Source of the DNA: Nocardia speluncae NBRC 108251
Lineage (GTDB): Bacteria > Actinomycetota > Actinomycetes > Mycobacteriales > Mycobacteriaceae
Length of the DNA: 64,000 nt
Reading direction: 5' to 3'
Assembly: GCF_001613245.1 (NCBI RefSeq)
Contig: NZ_BDBZ01000037.1
Location: 153,670-217,669 of the forward strand
Shown: in pieces, positions 27,268 to 36,289 of the stretch
How the letters are laid out: each line of letters starts with the position of its first letter
Position numbering within the stretch: the first letter of the stretch is position 1
Notes under the pieces: model-generated
What the model was told of the DNA's origin: nothing
The model's input: the letters and a program-made list of their open reading frames with translations, nothing else
Databases searched by the model: none
Position numbers and translations under genes: made by a program

Positions 27268-28538
27268 GAAGTCCTCTCTTCCTGCCGCCACGCTCGGCGC
27301 AGCACCTCCTGCGCCGTATGGTCGGCCGCAGCGGCGTCGCCGATGCCGTAGCGGATGCGCAGGTCTGCGACGTTGCGGGCGACCTGTTCAGGGTGATCGC
27401 GGTGGATGAGTACGCGCGCCATGAGCGCGGCGAGTTCGTCGAAACCCGCGGCGTCGAGACCGGCGAAGGTCAGTTCCTGTGCTCCCAGCCGCAGGCCGGG
27501 CTCGGGCAGGTAGGGCAACGGGATGGCGTTGACGACGATCCTGGCCTCATACAGCAGCCGTGAGGCAGTATCAGCCGGGCACGTGGGAGCGATGTCGATC
27601 CACACCTGGTGTGATCGGGTGTATCCGTGGTCGGCCGCGCACACGGTGAACCCCTCTGCAGCGAGGGCGTAAGCCAGGCGGCGGGCGTGGGTGACGGTCG
27701 CGGTCGCGTAGTGGGTGGCATGGGCGGTCATCCATGCCGTCGAGATCGCCAGCGCGGCGACGTCGGCGGGGTGATGGTGCGATATCCATCCGGCGGCGTG
27801 GGTGTCGATCTGGTGGGCGAGGTTCGGATCGTTGGTGGCCACGATGCCCTTGCCGACCGGACCGGGCCAGGTCTTGTGGACGCTGCCACCGAGGCTGTCG
27901 GCGCCTTCGGTTAGGGGGTTCTGGAACGCGCCGCCCGCGATCAGGCCGAGGGTGTGCGAGCCGTCGTAATGGATCACCGCGTCCTCGCCGACCGCGGCCC
28001 GGATGCCGGCGATGTCATGGGGGAACAACGCCATGAACGAGTCGAGGTACACCAGCACGGGCCCGCTGGTCCGGCGGGCCTGGGAGGCCAGCAGCTCGAG
28101 GTCGACGCCCATAGTGGCTGGGTCGACGGGCAGGGGCTGCCAGTTCAACCCGAACCTGTGTGCGACGAACTGTGTCGAGCCGTGACCGCCATCGGCTTCG
28201 GCGAGGCTGAGCACGGTGTGTGCCGGCCCGGCCAGCGCCGAGAGCGCCACCGTCATCGCCGACAATCCCGAGACGGGTTTGGTGTTCACATGCTGGGCGC
28301 CGAGGAGTTCTCCGATGGCGTGGGCCGCTACCGATTCCAGCTCGGCGAGTTCGTCGCGTCCAGGCCACGCCCAGTGCGTGTCCTCGGCGCTGCCGAAGCA
28401 GTAGCGGACGGCGGCAGCGCTCACATACGGCAGCCGGGCGTCGGCGGGCATCTGGTTCTCGCTGGCGATCAGATGAAGCCGGGCTGCTGTCGCGGTTTCG
28501 AACCGGGCGAGCCGGTCGACGATGTCGTCGATGTTCAC
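27264..28538 (-). CDS. SHMT-like PLP enzyme
   Basis: A 424-aa fold type I PLP enzyme. LIASENQMP near residue 23, GHGSTQFVAHRFG, the cofactor Asp/His in HYDGSHTLGLIAGG, and the Schiff-base lysine K222 in GGSVHKTWPGPVGKG all match SHMT. The lysine context differs from housekeeping GlyA (HKTLRGPRGG), which suggests a specialised aldolase or transaldolase joining glycine or serine/threonine with an aldehyde. The GTG start overlaps the P450 stop (GTGA). Confidence 0.87.
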   Translation of the reverse strand: MNIDDIVDRLARFETATAARLHLIASENQMPADARLPYVSAAAVRYCFGSAEDTHWAWPGRDELAELESVAAHAIGELLGAQHVNTKPVSGLSAMTVALSALAGPAHTVLSLAEADGGHGSTQFVAHRFGLNWQPLPVDPATMGVDLELLASQARRTSGPVLVYLDSFMALFPHDIAGIRAAVGEDAVIHYDGSHTLGLIAGGAFQNPLTEGADSLGGSVHKTWPGPVGKGIVATNDPNLAHQIDTHAAGWISHHHPADVAALAISTAWMTAHATHYATATVTHARRLAYALAAEGFTVCAADHGYTRSHQVWIDIAPTCPADTASRLLYEARIVVNAIPLPYLPEPGLRLGAQELTFAGLDAAGFDELAALMARVLIHRDHPEQVARNVADLRIRYGIGDAAAADHTAQEVLRRAWRQEERTS

Positions 28539-29815
28539 CGGCCAGCCACCTCCCTTGTGCGTATGCGGGCTTCGACCGGCCCCGCTGGCGCCCGGACCGG
28601 CTGGAATCGGCCGACCTCTGGTCGTCGGGCCGGCAGGTCGATCCAGTGTTCGGCCAGCACAGCCGCCGCCAGCAACAGTGTCGTGGCCTCGGCGAACCCG
28701 CGACCTGCACAGGCGTGCGGGCCGCGTCCGAACGCGAGCAGCCCCGCGGCGCGGCGCCTGCCCTCGGCACTGCGAAAGCGTTGCGGGCAAAACGCTTCCG
28801 GGTCCGGATATTCCTGCGGTAGAAGGTGGGTGACGGGAGCGCTGTAGGCGACGTGCCAGCCTGCTGGGACCAGATAGCCGCCGAGCGTCACCGGCGTAGT
28901 GGCCCGCCGGGTCGCGATCGTGTTGGGTGTATGGACTCGGGTGCACTCGGTCAGCACGTGCCGCAACTGCGGGATAGCGCCGTGCTGGAGCACCTGCAAC
29001 GGGTTCTCGACCAGACTGCGGGCTTCAGCGGTGAGCGCGGTGGCGAGCTGGTCGTCGAGCGCGCACTCGACCAGCAACCAGGTAACCAGGCTGGCGGTGG
29101 TTTCTCGCGCGGCGATCAGCAGGGCCAGCAGATGATCAGCCAAGCTTCCGCCCGGGGCGTGACCGGCGGCGACCAGCTTCGAGGTCACCGACTCGGCCCT
29201 GCCCTCTATGCGCACTGCGGGCGATTCGAGCAGGGCGCGCAGTTCCTCGGCGGCGGCGAGTGCGGCGGCGTATGCCGGGTCGCTGCCGGTCGTGCGGGTC
29301 GGTGGGAGTTCGGTTCCGGCGACGAATCGGTCGAACAGGTCCGGCACCCGCTGTGCGATGGGGTCGTCGACGGCCAGGCCGATGATCGCGGCCAGGCACA
29401 CTGCCATCGTGTAGTCGCGCGCCGCCTGATAGAGCTCGATGGTCGGCAGGGTGGCCCATTGGGCGACATGGCGGTGCGCAATAGCGCCGATTGTCGGCAG
29501 GTAGGCGGTGACCGCACCGTGGCGCAACCCGGTCGACAGGAAACTGCGCGCCCGCAGGTGTTCGGCACCGTGGAGGGTGAACACCGCTCTGCGGAACAGC
29601 GCCTGCACCGCCGCAGTGTTGTACACCCTCAGCGTGCCTGCGCGTTCCTGGTCGAACATCTCCCGCACCGAGTCCGGCCCGATGCAGAACACCGTCGGCG
29701 GCCCCGTCGTTGAGCCGACACCAAAGACGGGGCCATGCCGAGCGTGCGCAGCAGCCAGAATCTGCGGCAGGTGCGACCCTGGTGGTGGTTCGGCGATGGT
29801 AGGTGGCGGTTTCAC
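28535..29815 (-). CDS. Cytochrome P450
   Basis: A 426-aa soluble P450. The I-helix reads LIAARETTASLVTWLL, the K-helix lies near LRHVLTECTRVH and the heme loop is FGRGPHACAGRGFAEA. Its ATG overlaps the radical SAM stop and its stop overlaps the SHMT start, so it is a firm part of operon A. It probably oxidises a pathway intermediate, perhaps making the aldehyde used by the SHMT-like enzyme, but this is only a guess. Confidence 0.92.
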   Translation of the reverse strand: MKPPPTIAEPPPGSHLPQILAAAHARHGPVFGVGSTTGPPTVFCIGPDSVREMFDQERAGTLRVYNTAAVQALFRRAVFTLHGAEHLRARSFLSTGLRHGAVTAYLPTIGAIAHRHVAQWATLPTIELYQAARDYTMAVCLAAIIGLAVDDPIAQRVPDLFDRFVAGTELPPTRTTGSDPAYAAALAAAEELRALLESPAVRIEGRAESVTSKLVAAGHAPGGSLADHLLALLIAARETTASLVTWLLVECALDDQLATALTAEARSLVENPLQVLQHGAIPQLRHVLTECTRVHTPNTIATRRATTPVTLGGYLVPAGWHVAYSAPVTHLLPQEYPDPEAFCPQRFRSAEGRRRAAGLLAFGRGPHACAGRGFAEATTLLLAAAVLAEHWIDLPARRPEVGRFQPVRAPAGPVEARIRTREVAGR

Positions 29816-30921
29816 GGGGTGGCCTCGCCGACGTCGAGGGATGCCGCGGTGCGGGCAAGGATCGCGTCATGGTCGAGGTCGACCGCTCGTATGTCAGGCC
29901 GGCAGTCGCAGGTGACGGGCAAATCGGCGAGGTCACCGGTGACGCTGTAGGACACCAGCCCGTCGACGATGCCGTTCGCGCAGCGCTCGCAGGAGTCCGG
30001 GTACACCGAGTCGAAGTCTGTGCCGCGCATGTTGATACAGGCCACCCGCACCGCCGCTTTGGCGTGCGCGCCGCGCACGGCGTCGACGACGGTCCACAGG
30101 TTCGGCGCCTGGTAGTGCCCGCGTTGGTAGAGCCACCACGCCACGGTGTTCGGTGCCAGCCTCGTCGGGCACACGGTGACTCCGCCGATGCCGAGCGAGG
30201 CCACGTACTCGGTGGAGGAGATCACGTCGGTGATGGCCTCGCCGTCGGTGAGGAACGGGGGCTTGATCATCAGGTACACCTTGGGAATTACGTGGTGTGC
30301 CTGCATCAACGCCACCGCGTCTTCGAACGACTCACGGGTGATTCGGGTGTTGACCAGGGTTTCGCGGACCAGCCGGTCGGCCGATTGCAACCCGATTCCC
30401 ACCTCGAGCTCGACATCGCCGAGGGCCTCGACGAAAGGTGCCAGGGTCTCGGGCGTGAGGAATTGGGGCAGGCTTTCGACGACCAGGCGGCGCACACCAG
30501 TGACCGCGACGCGGCGGGCGATATCGAGCTGGACCTCGGCCGGTACCTCGCGGCGGGCGAAGAACGACCCGTCGTTGTAGAGGGCGAGCATGTCGTAGTC
30601 CGGCTCGTCATCGGTGCGTGCCAGCAGCGTGGCGACCTGCTCGCGCAAGCCCCGGGGGTTCGCGCCGTGCAGGCCGAAGTTGTTGTAGTTGGTGAACGGA
30701 CACATGGTGCAGGTCGGCACCGAACAGCCGCCCGACATCAGGATCGCCTTCTTGCGGCCGTAGGTGGTGCCGTCGGCATCGCGGACGGTGTCGTAGCTGA
30801 TGTACCGCGGCTCTTGGAGGTGCTCGACCGCGGTCACCTCGCGCAGCGACCGCGACAAGGCCGTGAGCCGGTGGCGTAGCGCCTTCTCGCCAGCGAGCAC
30901 GCCGGTTGTGCTGGTAGACAT
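29812..30921 (-). CDS. Radical SAM protein of the RaSEA/Elp3-like group
   Basis: A 369-aa protein with a CX4CX2C cluster: GGCSVPTCTMCPFTNYNNFG at C66, C71 and C74. VVESLPQFLTPETL, EVGIGLQSADRLVRETLVN and VIPKVYLMIKPPFLTDGEA match the archaeosine-synthase-partner (RaSEA, TIGR01210) family. Extra C-terminal cysteines (SCERCANG, VTCDCRPD) may bind metal. Archaeosine tRNA does not occur in bacteria, so the enzyme is likely reused on a small molecule. The ATG has GGAGGAAACGCA upstream. Confidence 0.87.
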   Translation of the reverse strand: MSTSTTGVLAGEKALRHRLTALSRSLREVTAVEHLQEPRYISYDTVRDADGTTYGRKKAILMSGGCSVPTCTMCPFTNYNNFGLHGANPRGLREQVATLLARTDDEPDYDMLALYNDGSFFARREVPAEVQLDIARRVAVTGVRRLVVESLPQFLTPETLAPFVEALGDVELEVGIGLQSADRLVRETLVNTRITRESFEDAVALMQAHHVIPKVYLMIKPPFLTDGEAITDVISSTEYVASLGIGGVTVCPTRLAPNTVAWWLYQRGHYQAPNLWTVVDAVRGAHAKAAVRVACINMRGTDFDSVYPDSCERCANGIVDGLVSYSVTGDLADLPVTCDCRPDIRAVDLDHDAILARTAASLDVGEATP

Positions 30922-30935
30922 TGCGTTTCCTCCGA

Positions 30936-31913
30936 TCACAGGGACTTCACAAGCTCGCCGACGCCGAAGGTTTCGGCGCGGGCGTGGTCGAACAGGTCGC
31001 GGGCGTACCGGTGGATCACCTCGGTGTCCACCGGCTCCAGGCCAGGCAACGCGGCGCGCAGTCGCCGCATATCGGCGCACGTCCAGTACTGGTAGCGGTC
31101 ACGGATCGGGTTCGGCACCCCCACCAGCGGCACCGGTGCGCCCGCCCACTCCGTACACCAGCCCAGCAAGGTCTCGAACCGGATCGCGGTCCCGGAACCG
31201 AGGTTGTAGACGCCTGCGACCTGCGGGGTATCGAGCAGCCGCACCAGCGTCGACACCAGCACCTGCACCGGCAGGTAGTCCCGCGCGGCGGTCAAGGTGT
31301 CGTCGAACAACCGGACCGGCCGCCGCGCCGCCACGGCCGTGACGATCTGCCACAGAATCGAGGCCATCGAGCTTTTGGATTCCTCGCCGGGACCGAAGAC
31401 GTTCGTGTAGCGCAACCCCACGCAATCCAGGCCGAACACCGCCGCGCGGCGCAGCATCGACTGATCCAGGACGAGTTTGGATTTCGCGTAACAATTCAGG
31501 GGGCCCGAGCAGCGCCCACGATCCTCGGTGTCGGATTCGCGGGACGACGCCCCGTGCGGCACCACGCCGTACACGCTGCCCGAGGAGGCATACACCAGTC
31601 GTGTCCCGGAGTCGGTGCATGCGCGAGCCAGCCGCAGCGGCACCGTGGCGTTGGCCCACCGCAACCGCTCGTCATCTGCGGCGAGGGTGTCGCTGACCGC
31701 TGCCTGGTGCACGACCACCGCGAACTCCCCTCCAGCGATCCGAGCCAGCACAGCTGGGTCGGCAGCGTCCACGGTGATCGATTCCCACGGCCACGCCGTA
31801 GCCGCGGGATTCTGGTCGACTCCGGTCACCGTCCACCCGGCCGCATGCAGACCGGTGGCAACATGCCCGCCGATGAACCCGGCCGTCCCGGTGACCAGCA
31901 CGGAGCGGGTCAT
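30936..31913 (-). CDS. NAD-dependent sugar epimerase (HldD/BlmG-like)
   Basis: A 325-aa extended SDR. VLVTGTAGFIGGHVATGL binds NAD, VYASSGSVYG holds the catalytic Ser, and CYAKSKLVLD holds Tyr and Lys. LTAARDYLPVQVLVSTLVRL matches the RD(F/Y)xxVxD region of HldD-like epimerases. It probably inverts C6 of ADP-D-glycero-D-manno-heptose or a related NDP sugar. Its ATG overlaps the stop of the GmhA-HldE fusion. Confidence 0.87.
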   Translation of the reverse strand: MTRSVLVTGTAGFIGGHVATGLHAAGWTVTGVDQNPAATAWPWESITVDAADPAVLARIAGGEFAVVVHQAAVSDTLAADDERLRWANATVPLRLARACTDSGTRLVYASSGSVYGVVPHGASSRESDTEDRGRCSGPLNCYAKSKLVLDQSMLRRAAVFGLDCVGLRYTNVFGPGEESKSSMASILWQIVTAVAARRPVRLFDDTLTAARDYLPVQVLVSTLVRLLDTPQVAGVYNLGSGTAIRFETLLGWCTEWAGAPVPLVGVPNPIRDRYQYWTCADMRRLRAALPGLEPVDTEVIHRYARDLFDHARAETFGVGELVKSL

Positions 31914-33934
31914 GGCTGCATCACCCGCCCGGCGACAGCGCGTTCGATCAGCTCGCTCGTCGACACCCCTTCCAGGTACGGGCCGACGACAACTTGGCCG
32001 CCATGACGTTGCACCACGGCCGTTTCGGGTAGTTCGGTCGCTCCGTAGTCGCCGCCTTTGACCCACACATGCGGACGCAACCTTTCCAACAGCGCAGCCG
32101 GGGTGTCCTCGTCGAACACCAGCACCGCGTCGACGAAGGAGAATGCTGTCAGCATCGCCGCCCGCTGCGCTTGCGGTACCAGCGGCCGGTTCGGTCCCTT
32201 CAAATTGGCCACCGACGCGTCGCTGTTGAGCAGCACGATCAAGCAGTCGCCCATGGCGCGAGCGGCCTCCAGCAGCTGTCGGTGCCCGTCGTGCAGCACA
32301 TCGAAACAGCCGCCGGTGGCCACCACCCGGCCACCGGCTGCGTGCACCCGATCGGCCACAGCGAACCCGTCACCCGCGCCATCCGGTCGCGGGTGGTTGC
32401 CCGCCGTAGCGCGTTGCCCGGCGACGTAGTCGGCCGCCGCTGTGACGGCGCGTTGCACAGCTGTCGACATTGTGCGATTACCGATCAGTTCACCGAGCAG
32501 CCTCACGGCGAACCGATCACCCGCCCCGCAGGTATCGCCTTGCTCCCGGCGTGGGGCCGGGAATACGTGCGCGGGATCGGTGTCGGCGCCGACCAGGACA
32601 GCGCCATCGGCGCCTCGGGTGACCACCGCGTACTGGCATCGCCATCGTGATCGAAGGCTGCGCGCCCGGCGGACATCGCTGTCGAGGTCGCCGGCCGCTC
32701 CGTCCTCGGCGGTGAGCAGATCGGCTTCCTCCGCATTCGGGACGATGACGCTCACCCCGTCGGTCGGTGCCGGGCCGTGACGATGGGGATCCCACACCAC
32801 CGGCACACGCCGCGCCACGGTGGCCAGCAGTACTCGCAGTCGTGGTTGGGCGGCTACCCCGCGCCCGTAGTCGGCGACGAGTACGCCTTGTGCCTCGACA
32901 AGGGCGTGCGCGACCTCTGGGGGCGGATCGCCCACCGGCACCGCCGGATCGGAGTCGTCGACCATGACCAGGGTCTGTCCGCGTGCCCGCATCCGGATCT
33001 TCACCGGGGTCGGCGCCTCGATGCCCAGATCGATCACCGACACCCCCGCCTCGGTGAGGTCGCTGAGAATCCGCAGGCCGGGCTCGTCGGCGCCGATCGC
33101 GGTCACCAGCGTGACCTCGCAGCCATCGTGGGCGGCAAGGATCGCGGCCAAGCCTGCCCCGCCTGGTCGCCACTGCCGTGACACCGCGCTGAGCACCGGC
33201 ACTGGCGCTTCCGGCGATACCCGCGTGACCTCACCGCACCAGTCACAGTCGGCCAGCACGTCACCGACAATCACCAGGCGCCGAGCGTGCTCAACCGTCG
33301 GCGGCGGGACGGACTCGGCGGTCTCTGCTTCGGTCGGCTGCGACGTCGACGGGGCGGATGCCAAAGCCGCATCGACCGCCGCACACAGTTCGTGCGCGAT
33401 CAGAAGGTGGCATTCTTGAATGGTTGAGGTCGCCGACGAATCGACTGACACCACCTCGTCGCATACTCGCGCCAATACGCTGTCAGCGGGACCGGTCAAG
33501 GCGAAGGTGAGCATCCCTAGCTCGTTCGCCTCTGTGGCGGCAGCGATCACGTTCGTGCTGCACCCGGAAGTGGAAATCGCGATCAACACATCGCCCTCCC
33601 GACCGTGTGCACGGACCTGCCGGGCATACAACTGGTCGAAGCCGTAGTCGTTGCCGATCGCAGTCACCACCGCGGAGTCAGTGGTGAGCGCGAGCGCAGC
33701 GAGTGGGTTGCGCTCCGTCTCGAACCGGCCCACCAACTCAGCAACCAGGTGCTGCGCCTGCGCGGCGCTTCCACCATTTCCGACGGCTAGCACTCGCCCG
33801 CCGCGCCGTAGTCGGCTGGCTACCATCTGGCCCCACGACCGGACCTTGTCCAGATCGGTGCGTTCCAGGGCTTCGGACAACTTCGCGACGCGATCCGCGC
33901 CGGATTCGTTCATCTGTCTCCCCGCCTCGATCAT
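31910..33934 (-). CDS. GmhA-HldE kinase-HldE adenylyltransferase triple fusion
   Basis: A 674-aa single-chain heptose factory. Residues ~1-195 are a SIS-domain isomerase (VLAVGNGGSAAQAQHLVAEL; VLIAISTSGCSTNVIAAA) like GmhA. Residues ~215-510 are a ribokinase-fold kinase (RWRPGGAGLAAILAAHDG-type start, ending EQGDTCGAGDRFAVRLLGEL). Residues ~535-674 are a nucleotidyltransferase with GGCFDVLHDGHRQLLEAA and VWVKGGDYG. Together they would turn sedoheptulose 7-phosphate into ADP-heptose, with a phosphatase step between. An ATG at 33913 is an alternative start. Confidence 0.92.
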   Translation of the reverse strand: MIEAGRQMNESGADRVAKLSEALERTDLDKVRSWGQMVASRLRRGGRVLAVGNGGSAAQAQHLVAELVGRFETERNPLAALALTTDSAVVTAIGNDYGFDQLYARQVRAHGREGDVLIAISTSGCSTNVIAAATEANELGMLTFALTGPADSVLARVCDEVVSVDSSATSTIQECHLLIAHELCAAVDAALASAPSTSQPTEAETAESVPPPTVEHARRLVIVGDVLADCDWCGEVTRVSPEAPVPVLSAVSRQWRPGGAGLAAILAAHDGCEVTLVTAIGADEPGLRILSDLTEAGVSVIDLGIEAPTPVKIRMRARGQTLVMVDDSDPAVPVGDPPPEVAHALVEAQGVLVADYGRGVAAQPRLRVLLATVARRVPVVWDPHRHGPAPTDGVSVIVPNAEEADLLTAEDGAAGDLDSDVRRARSLRSRWRCQYAVVTRGADGAVLVGADTDPAHVFPAPRREQGDTCGAGDRFAVRLLGELIGNRTMSTAVQRAVTAAADYVAGQRATAGNHPRPDGAGDGFAVADRVHAAGGRVVATGGCFDVLHDGHRQLLEAARAMGDCLIVLLNSDASVANLKGPNRPLVPQAQRAAMLTAFSFVDAVLVFDEDTPAALLERLRPHVWVKGGDYGATELPETAVVQRHGGQVVVGPYLEGVSTSELIERAVAGRVMQP

Positions 33935-34005
33935 GGTTACGGATCTCCTTGTCCATCAGCACATTTGATGCTCATTTGGGTTGGCGTTCGCCGGGGCTCA
34001 CCTCG

Positions 34006-34836
34006 TCATCGCAGTCGCCCGACGGCGGCGCGGCAACACAGGTCGTCGGCCTGCGGCGGCTCCCAGCCGAGGTTGCGGGCACGACGCTGGTCGACGTCGT
34101 GGGGTGACCACCAACGGTGTGGCGCAACCAGCCCAGGTTCGACGAGGTCATAGCCGGCCAGCAGTGCCGCGACCTCGTCGCGACTGCGAGAACGGAATTC
34201 GATGCCGAATCCGGTGTAGATATCGGCCGCGCGGTCGACGGGGCCGGGATCAGCGTCACGTGTGATATGGCTGAGTGCCAGGAACGAGCCGCTCGGCAGC
34301 ATGGTCGTGACCGCGTCCACGACCATGCCCGGGTCGGGCAGGAATTCGGCGACGAACGACAGACACACCGCGATCGGCTCGCTCGGATCCATGGCAGCGG
34401 TGATCTCGGTGACGAGGGCGTCGGTGTCGCTCAGATCGGCGTGGACGAATTCAGTTTGTTCGTCGGCGAGAAATACTCGGCCGTGGGCGGCGACCACCGG
34501 GTCGTGATCGACGTAGACCATGCGTGCGGTCGGCGCGCAGTTGCGGGCTACCTCGTGCAGGTTCGGCGAGCATGGGTAGCCGCTGCCGAGTTCGACGAAC
34601 TGCCGTACCAGCTGTTCACTTGCCAGGTACCGCACGGCCCGCAGCAGCCACAAACGTGTCGCGCGGGCCGCGACCAGAAAGGCGCGGGAGTGGGTGATCA
34701 GCTTGTGACCGGCCTCGAGGTCCACCAGATAGGCGTCTTTGCCCGCACCCAACAGGACGTCGTGAATGCGTCCGCTGTGTGCCTGAGACGGATCGAGCAC
34801 GATCGCCTCATTGTCTGCGCGACGGGGACTAGTCAT
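34006..34836 (-). CDS. SAM-dependent methyltransferase (PF04672-like)
   Basis: A 276-aa protein with the actinobacterial pattern AHSGRIHDVLLGAGKDAY. FVELGSGYPCSPNLHEVAR is the SAM motif and VYVDHDPVVAAHGRVFL follows it. LALSHITRDA and the C-terminal LVEPGLVAPHRWW are also typical. Proteins of this family are widespread in actinomycetes and their substrates are mostly unknown. It overlaps the 75-aa gene upstream by 8 bp and ends 72 bp before the heptose fusion, so its pathway role is uncertain. Confidence 0.85.
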   Translation of the reverse strand: MTSPRRADNEAIVLDPSQAHSGRIHDVLLGAGKDAYLVDLEAGHKLITHSRAFLVAARATRLWLLRAVRYLASEQLVRQFVELGSGYPCSPNLHEVARNCAPTARMVYVDHDPVVAAHGRVFLADEQTEFVHADLSDTDALVTEITAAMDPSEPIAVCLSFVAEFLPDPGMVVDAVTTMLPSGSFLALSHITRDADPGPVDRAADIYTGFGIEFRSRSRDEVAALLAGYDLVEPGLVAPHRWWSPHDVDQRRARNLGWEPPQADDLCCRAAVGRLR

Positions 34837-35056
34837 CTGAGCTCGCCTCTCCGATTTCACTGGCCGCAGTCCCGAGCTGTTCATCGATTCGGTTGCGGAC
34901 ACCGCAGCTCGGTGAGCAGTACTGGTGCAGCGTCTGGGCATGCAGGGCCTGGCCGTAGGTCAGTGCGCCGGGGTCGGCGAAGCAGTCGCCGATATTGGAT
35001 TGGGTGTGTGTCAAGGTGGCCGGGTTCAGGTGCCCTCGCACCAGGCTGTCGGCCAT
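34829..35056 (-). CDS. Small hypothetical protein, 75 aa
   Basis: The ATG overlaps the stop of the nucleoside hydrolase (TAATG), and its own stop overlaps the methyltransferase start, so it is clearly translated in the operon. No family was recognised. It has YCSPSCGVRNRIDEQL with two cysteines and an acidic tail. Confidence 0.6.
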   Translation of the reverse strand: MADSLVRGHLNPATLTHTQSNIGDCFADPGALTYGQALHAQTLHQYCSPSCGVRNRIDEQLGTAASEIGEASSDD

Positions 35057-36075
35057 TACCGGGTACCGATCGGCATGGCGTGCCCGGTGGCCACGGGTCG
35101 GGTGTTCCCCGGCTTATGCCCGATCAAGGCGGGGTCGTATCGCATCCCGACCTCGAGAGCATGCTGCACCACCGTGGTGACCCACGCCCGAAACGCCGCA
35201 TAGTCCGCCGCCACCGACATGGACAGGGCCACACCGTCGGGGTTGTCGTACATGCGCGCGTCCGGCGCCACCGTCACGTGATGGGTGGCGAACTCGACGA
35301 AGCCCATCCCGGCCGCAGCGGTCACGGTCAGCGGGTCGGCCGCCATCGACGCGGAACGTTCCCCGGCGAACCATCGGTCGTAGCCCGCAGCGACGAGTTT
35401 CGCCCACTTCGGCGCGTTGGCCGCCGCGAGCAGCTGATACACCTCGCTGTCCGCGTCGATCGCGGTCTCGGGGGTGAAGGTGACATCGGAGGTCACCAAG
35501 GCTACGTCCAGATCGGGCGCGGTCAGCACCGTCCGGGCGCTTGCGGGGTCCATGCGCAGGTTGTGCGAGGCACGATCGGGCCGTCTGTACAGATGGGCGA
35601 AGCCGCCGCCCATCTGCATGATCGTCAGCCGCCGCGCCAACCCCGGTGCGTCGGCGTAGAGGTGGGCCAGGTTGCTCATCGGTCCCTGACCGATCCACGC
35701 CGCACGCCCGGTCTCGCCCAGCACCGCGCGCACGGCGTCGATTACCGACCCGGTCACCGGCGCCGAGACTGGCGGGAATCCGGCGGGCACCAGACCGTCG
35801 CACACCCATCGCGCTTGCGCGCCCTCGATTTCCGCGCCGGCGACCACCACGACCCCGGTTCGCCCGCACAAGTTCAGCAGGAACCGCGCCAGCCTTGCGC
35901 GTTGACCGCCGCCGAATTCGTCACTGGTCACCACCAGCCGCAGCGGCAGCGCCGCCGCAGCGAGGATGAGCGCCAGCAAATCGTCCGGGTCGTGCCCGAC
36001 ATCAGTGCAGATAATGGCGGGCATGCGGTCCATCGGCCGCATGCCAGGCCGCATCGGTGCTCGTATCGAGTCCAT
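35056..36075 (-). CDS. Nucleoside hydrolase (IU-NH family)
   Basis: A protein of up to 339 aa. The Asp cluster that binds Ca and ribose is CTDVGHDPDDLLALIL. GQGPMSNLAHLYADAP and TIMQMGGGF match the family, and DVTFTPETA carries the late acidic residue region. It would cleave an N-glycosidic bond of a nucleoside or a modified nucleoside. The ATG at 36075 has GAAGGGA upstream; ATGs down to 36024 are alternatives. In operon A it hints that a nucleoside is a substrate or is turned over. Confidence 0.88.
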   Translation of the reverse strand: MDSIRAPMRPGMRPMDRMPAIICTDVGHDPDDLLALILAAAALPLRLVVTSDEFGGGQRARLARFLLNLCGRTGVVVVAGAEIEGAQARWVCDGLVPAGFPPVSAPVTGSVIDAVRAVLGETGRAAWIGQGPMSNLAHLYADAPGLARRLTIMQMGGGFAHLYRRPDRASHNLRMDPASARTVLTAPDLDVALVTSDVTFTPETAIDADSEVYQLLAAANAPKWAKLVAAGYDRWFAGERSASMAADPLTVTAAAGMGFVEFATHHVTVAPDARMYDNPDGVALSMSVAADYAAFRAWVTTVVQHALEVGMRYDPALIGHKPGNTRPVATGHAMPIGTR

Positions 36076-36283
36076 CAGTGTGGTCGTCCCTTCTGCTGGG
36101 TAGGAAAAGCCGCTGGTACGGAAGTTGTTTCATCTCGTCGGTCGCCAGATCGTCGACCGTCACACGCGCCAGTCCCTGTCGTGTTGCTTCGGCGGCGAAT
36201 GCCTCTGCGGCACACCGCTCTGCTCGGTAGTGCTGTACCGGCACTCCCGGGATGTCGAAGTCAACGACCAGGCGGCGCTCCAT
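36002..36283 (-). CDS. Small hypothetical protein, 93 aa
   Basis: It starts 6 bp after the stop of the 67-aa gene, and its C-terminus overlaps the nucleoside hydrolase start by 74 bp. The N-terminus reads RRLVVDFDIPGVPVQHYRAE and a helical stretch follows (AAEAFAAEATRQGLARVTVD). No family was recognised. The overlap makes the last ~24 residues of doubtful importance. Confidence 0.5.
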   Translation of the reverse strand: MERRLVVDFDIPGVPVQHYRAERCAAEAFAAEATRQGLARVTVDDLATDEMKQLPYQRLFLPSRRDDHTDGLDTSTDAAWHAADGPHARHYLH

Positions 36284-36289
36284 GGCGGA

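Noticed and set aside
27264..28538. Housekeeping glycine hydroxymethyltransferase
   Set aside because: Altered lysine context and tight placement in a biosynthetic operon.
29812..30921. Radical SAM protein as a peptide maturase
   Set aside because: No PqqD-like or SPASM domain and no small peptide gene in the 14-bp gap upstream; the sequence fits the RaSEA group.
34829..35056. 75-aa CSPSC-containing protein as a second RiPP precursor
   Set aside because: It lies between a nucleoside hydrolase and a methyltransferase, has no leader-like motif, and the nearby radical SAM enzyme is of the RaSEA type without SPASM or RRE domains.
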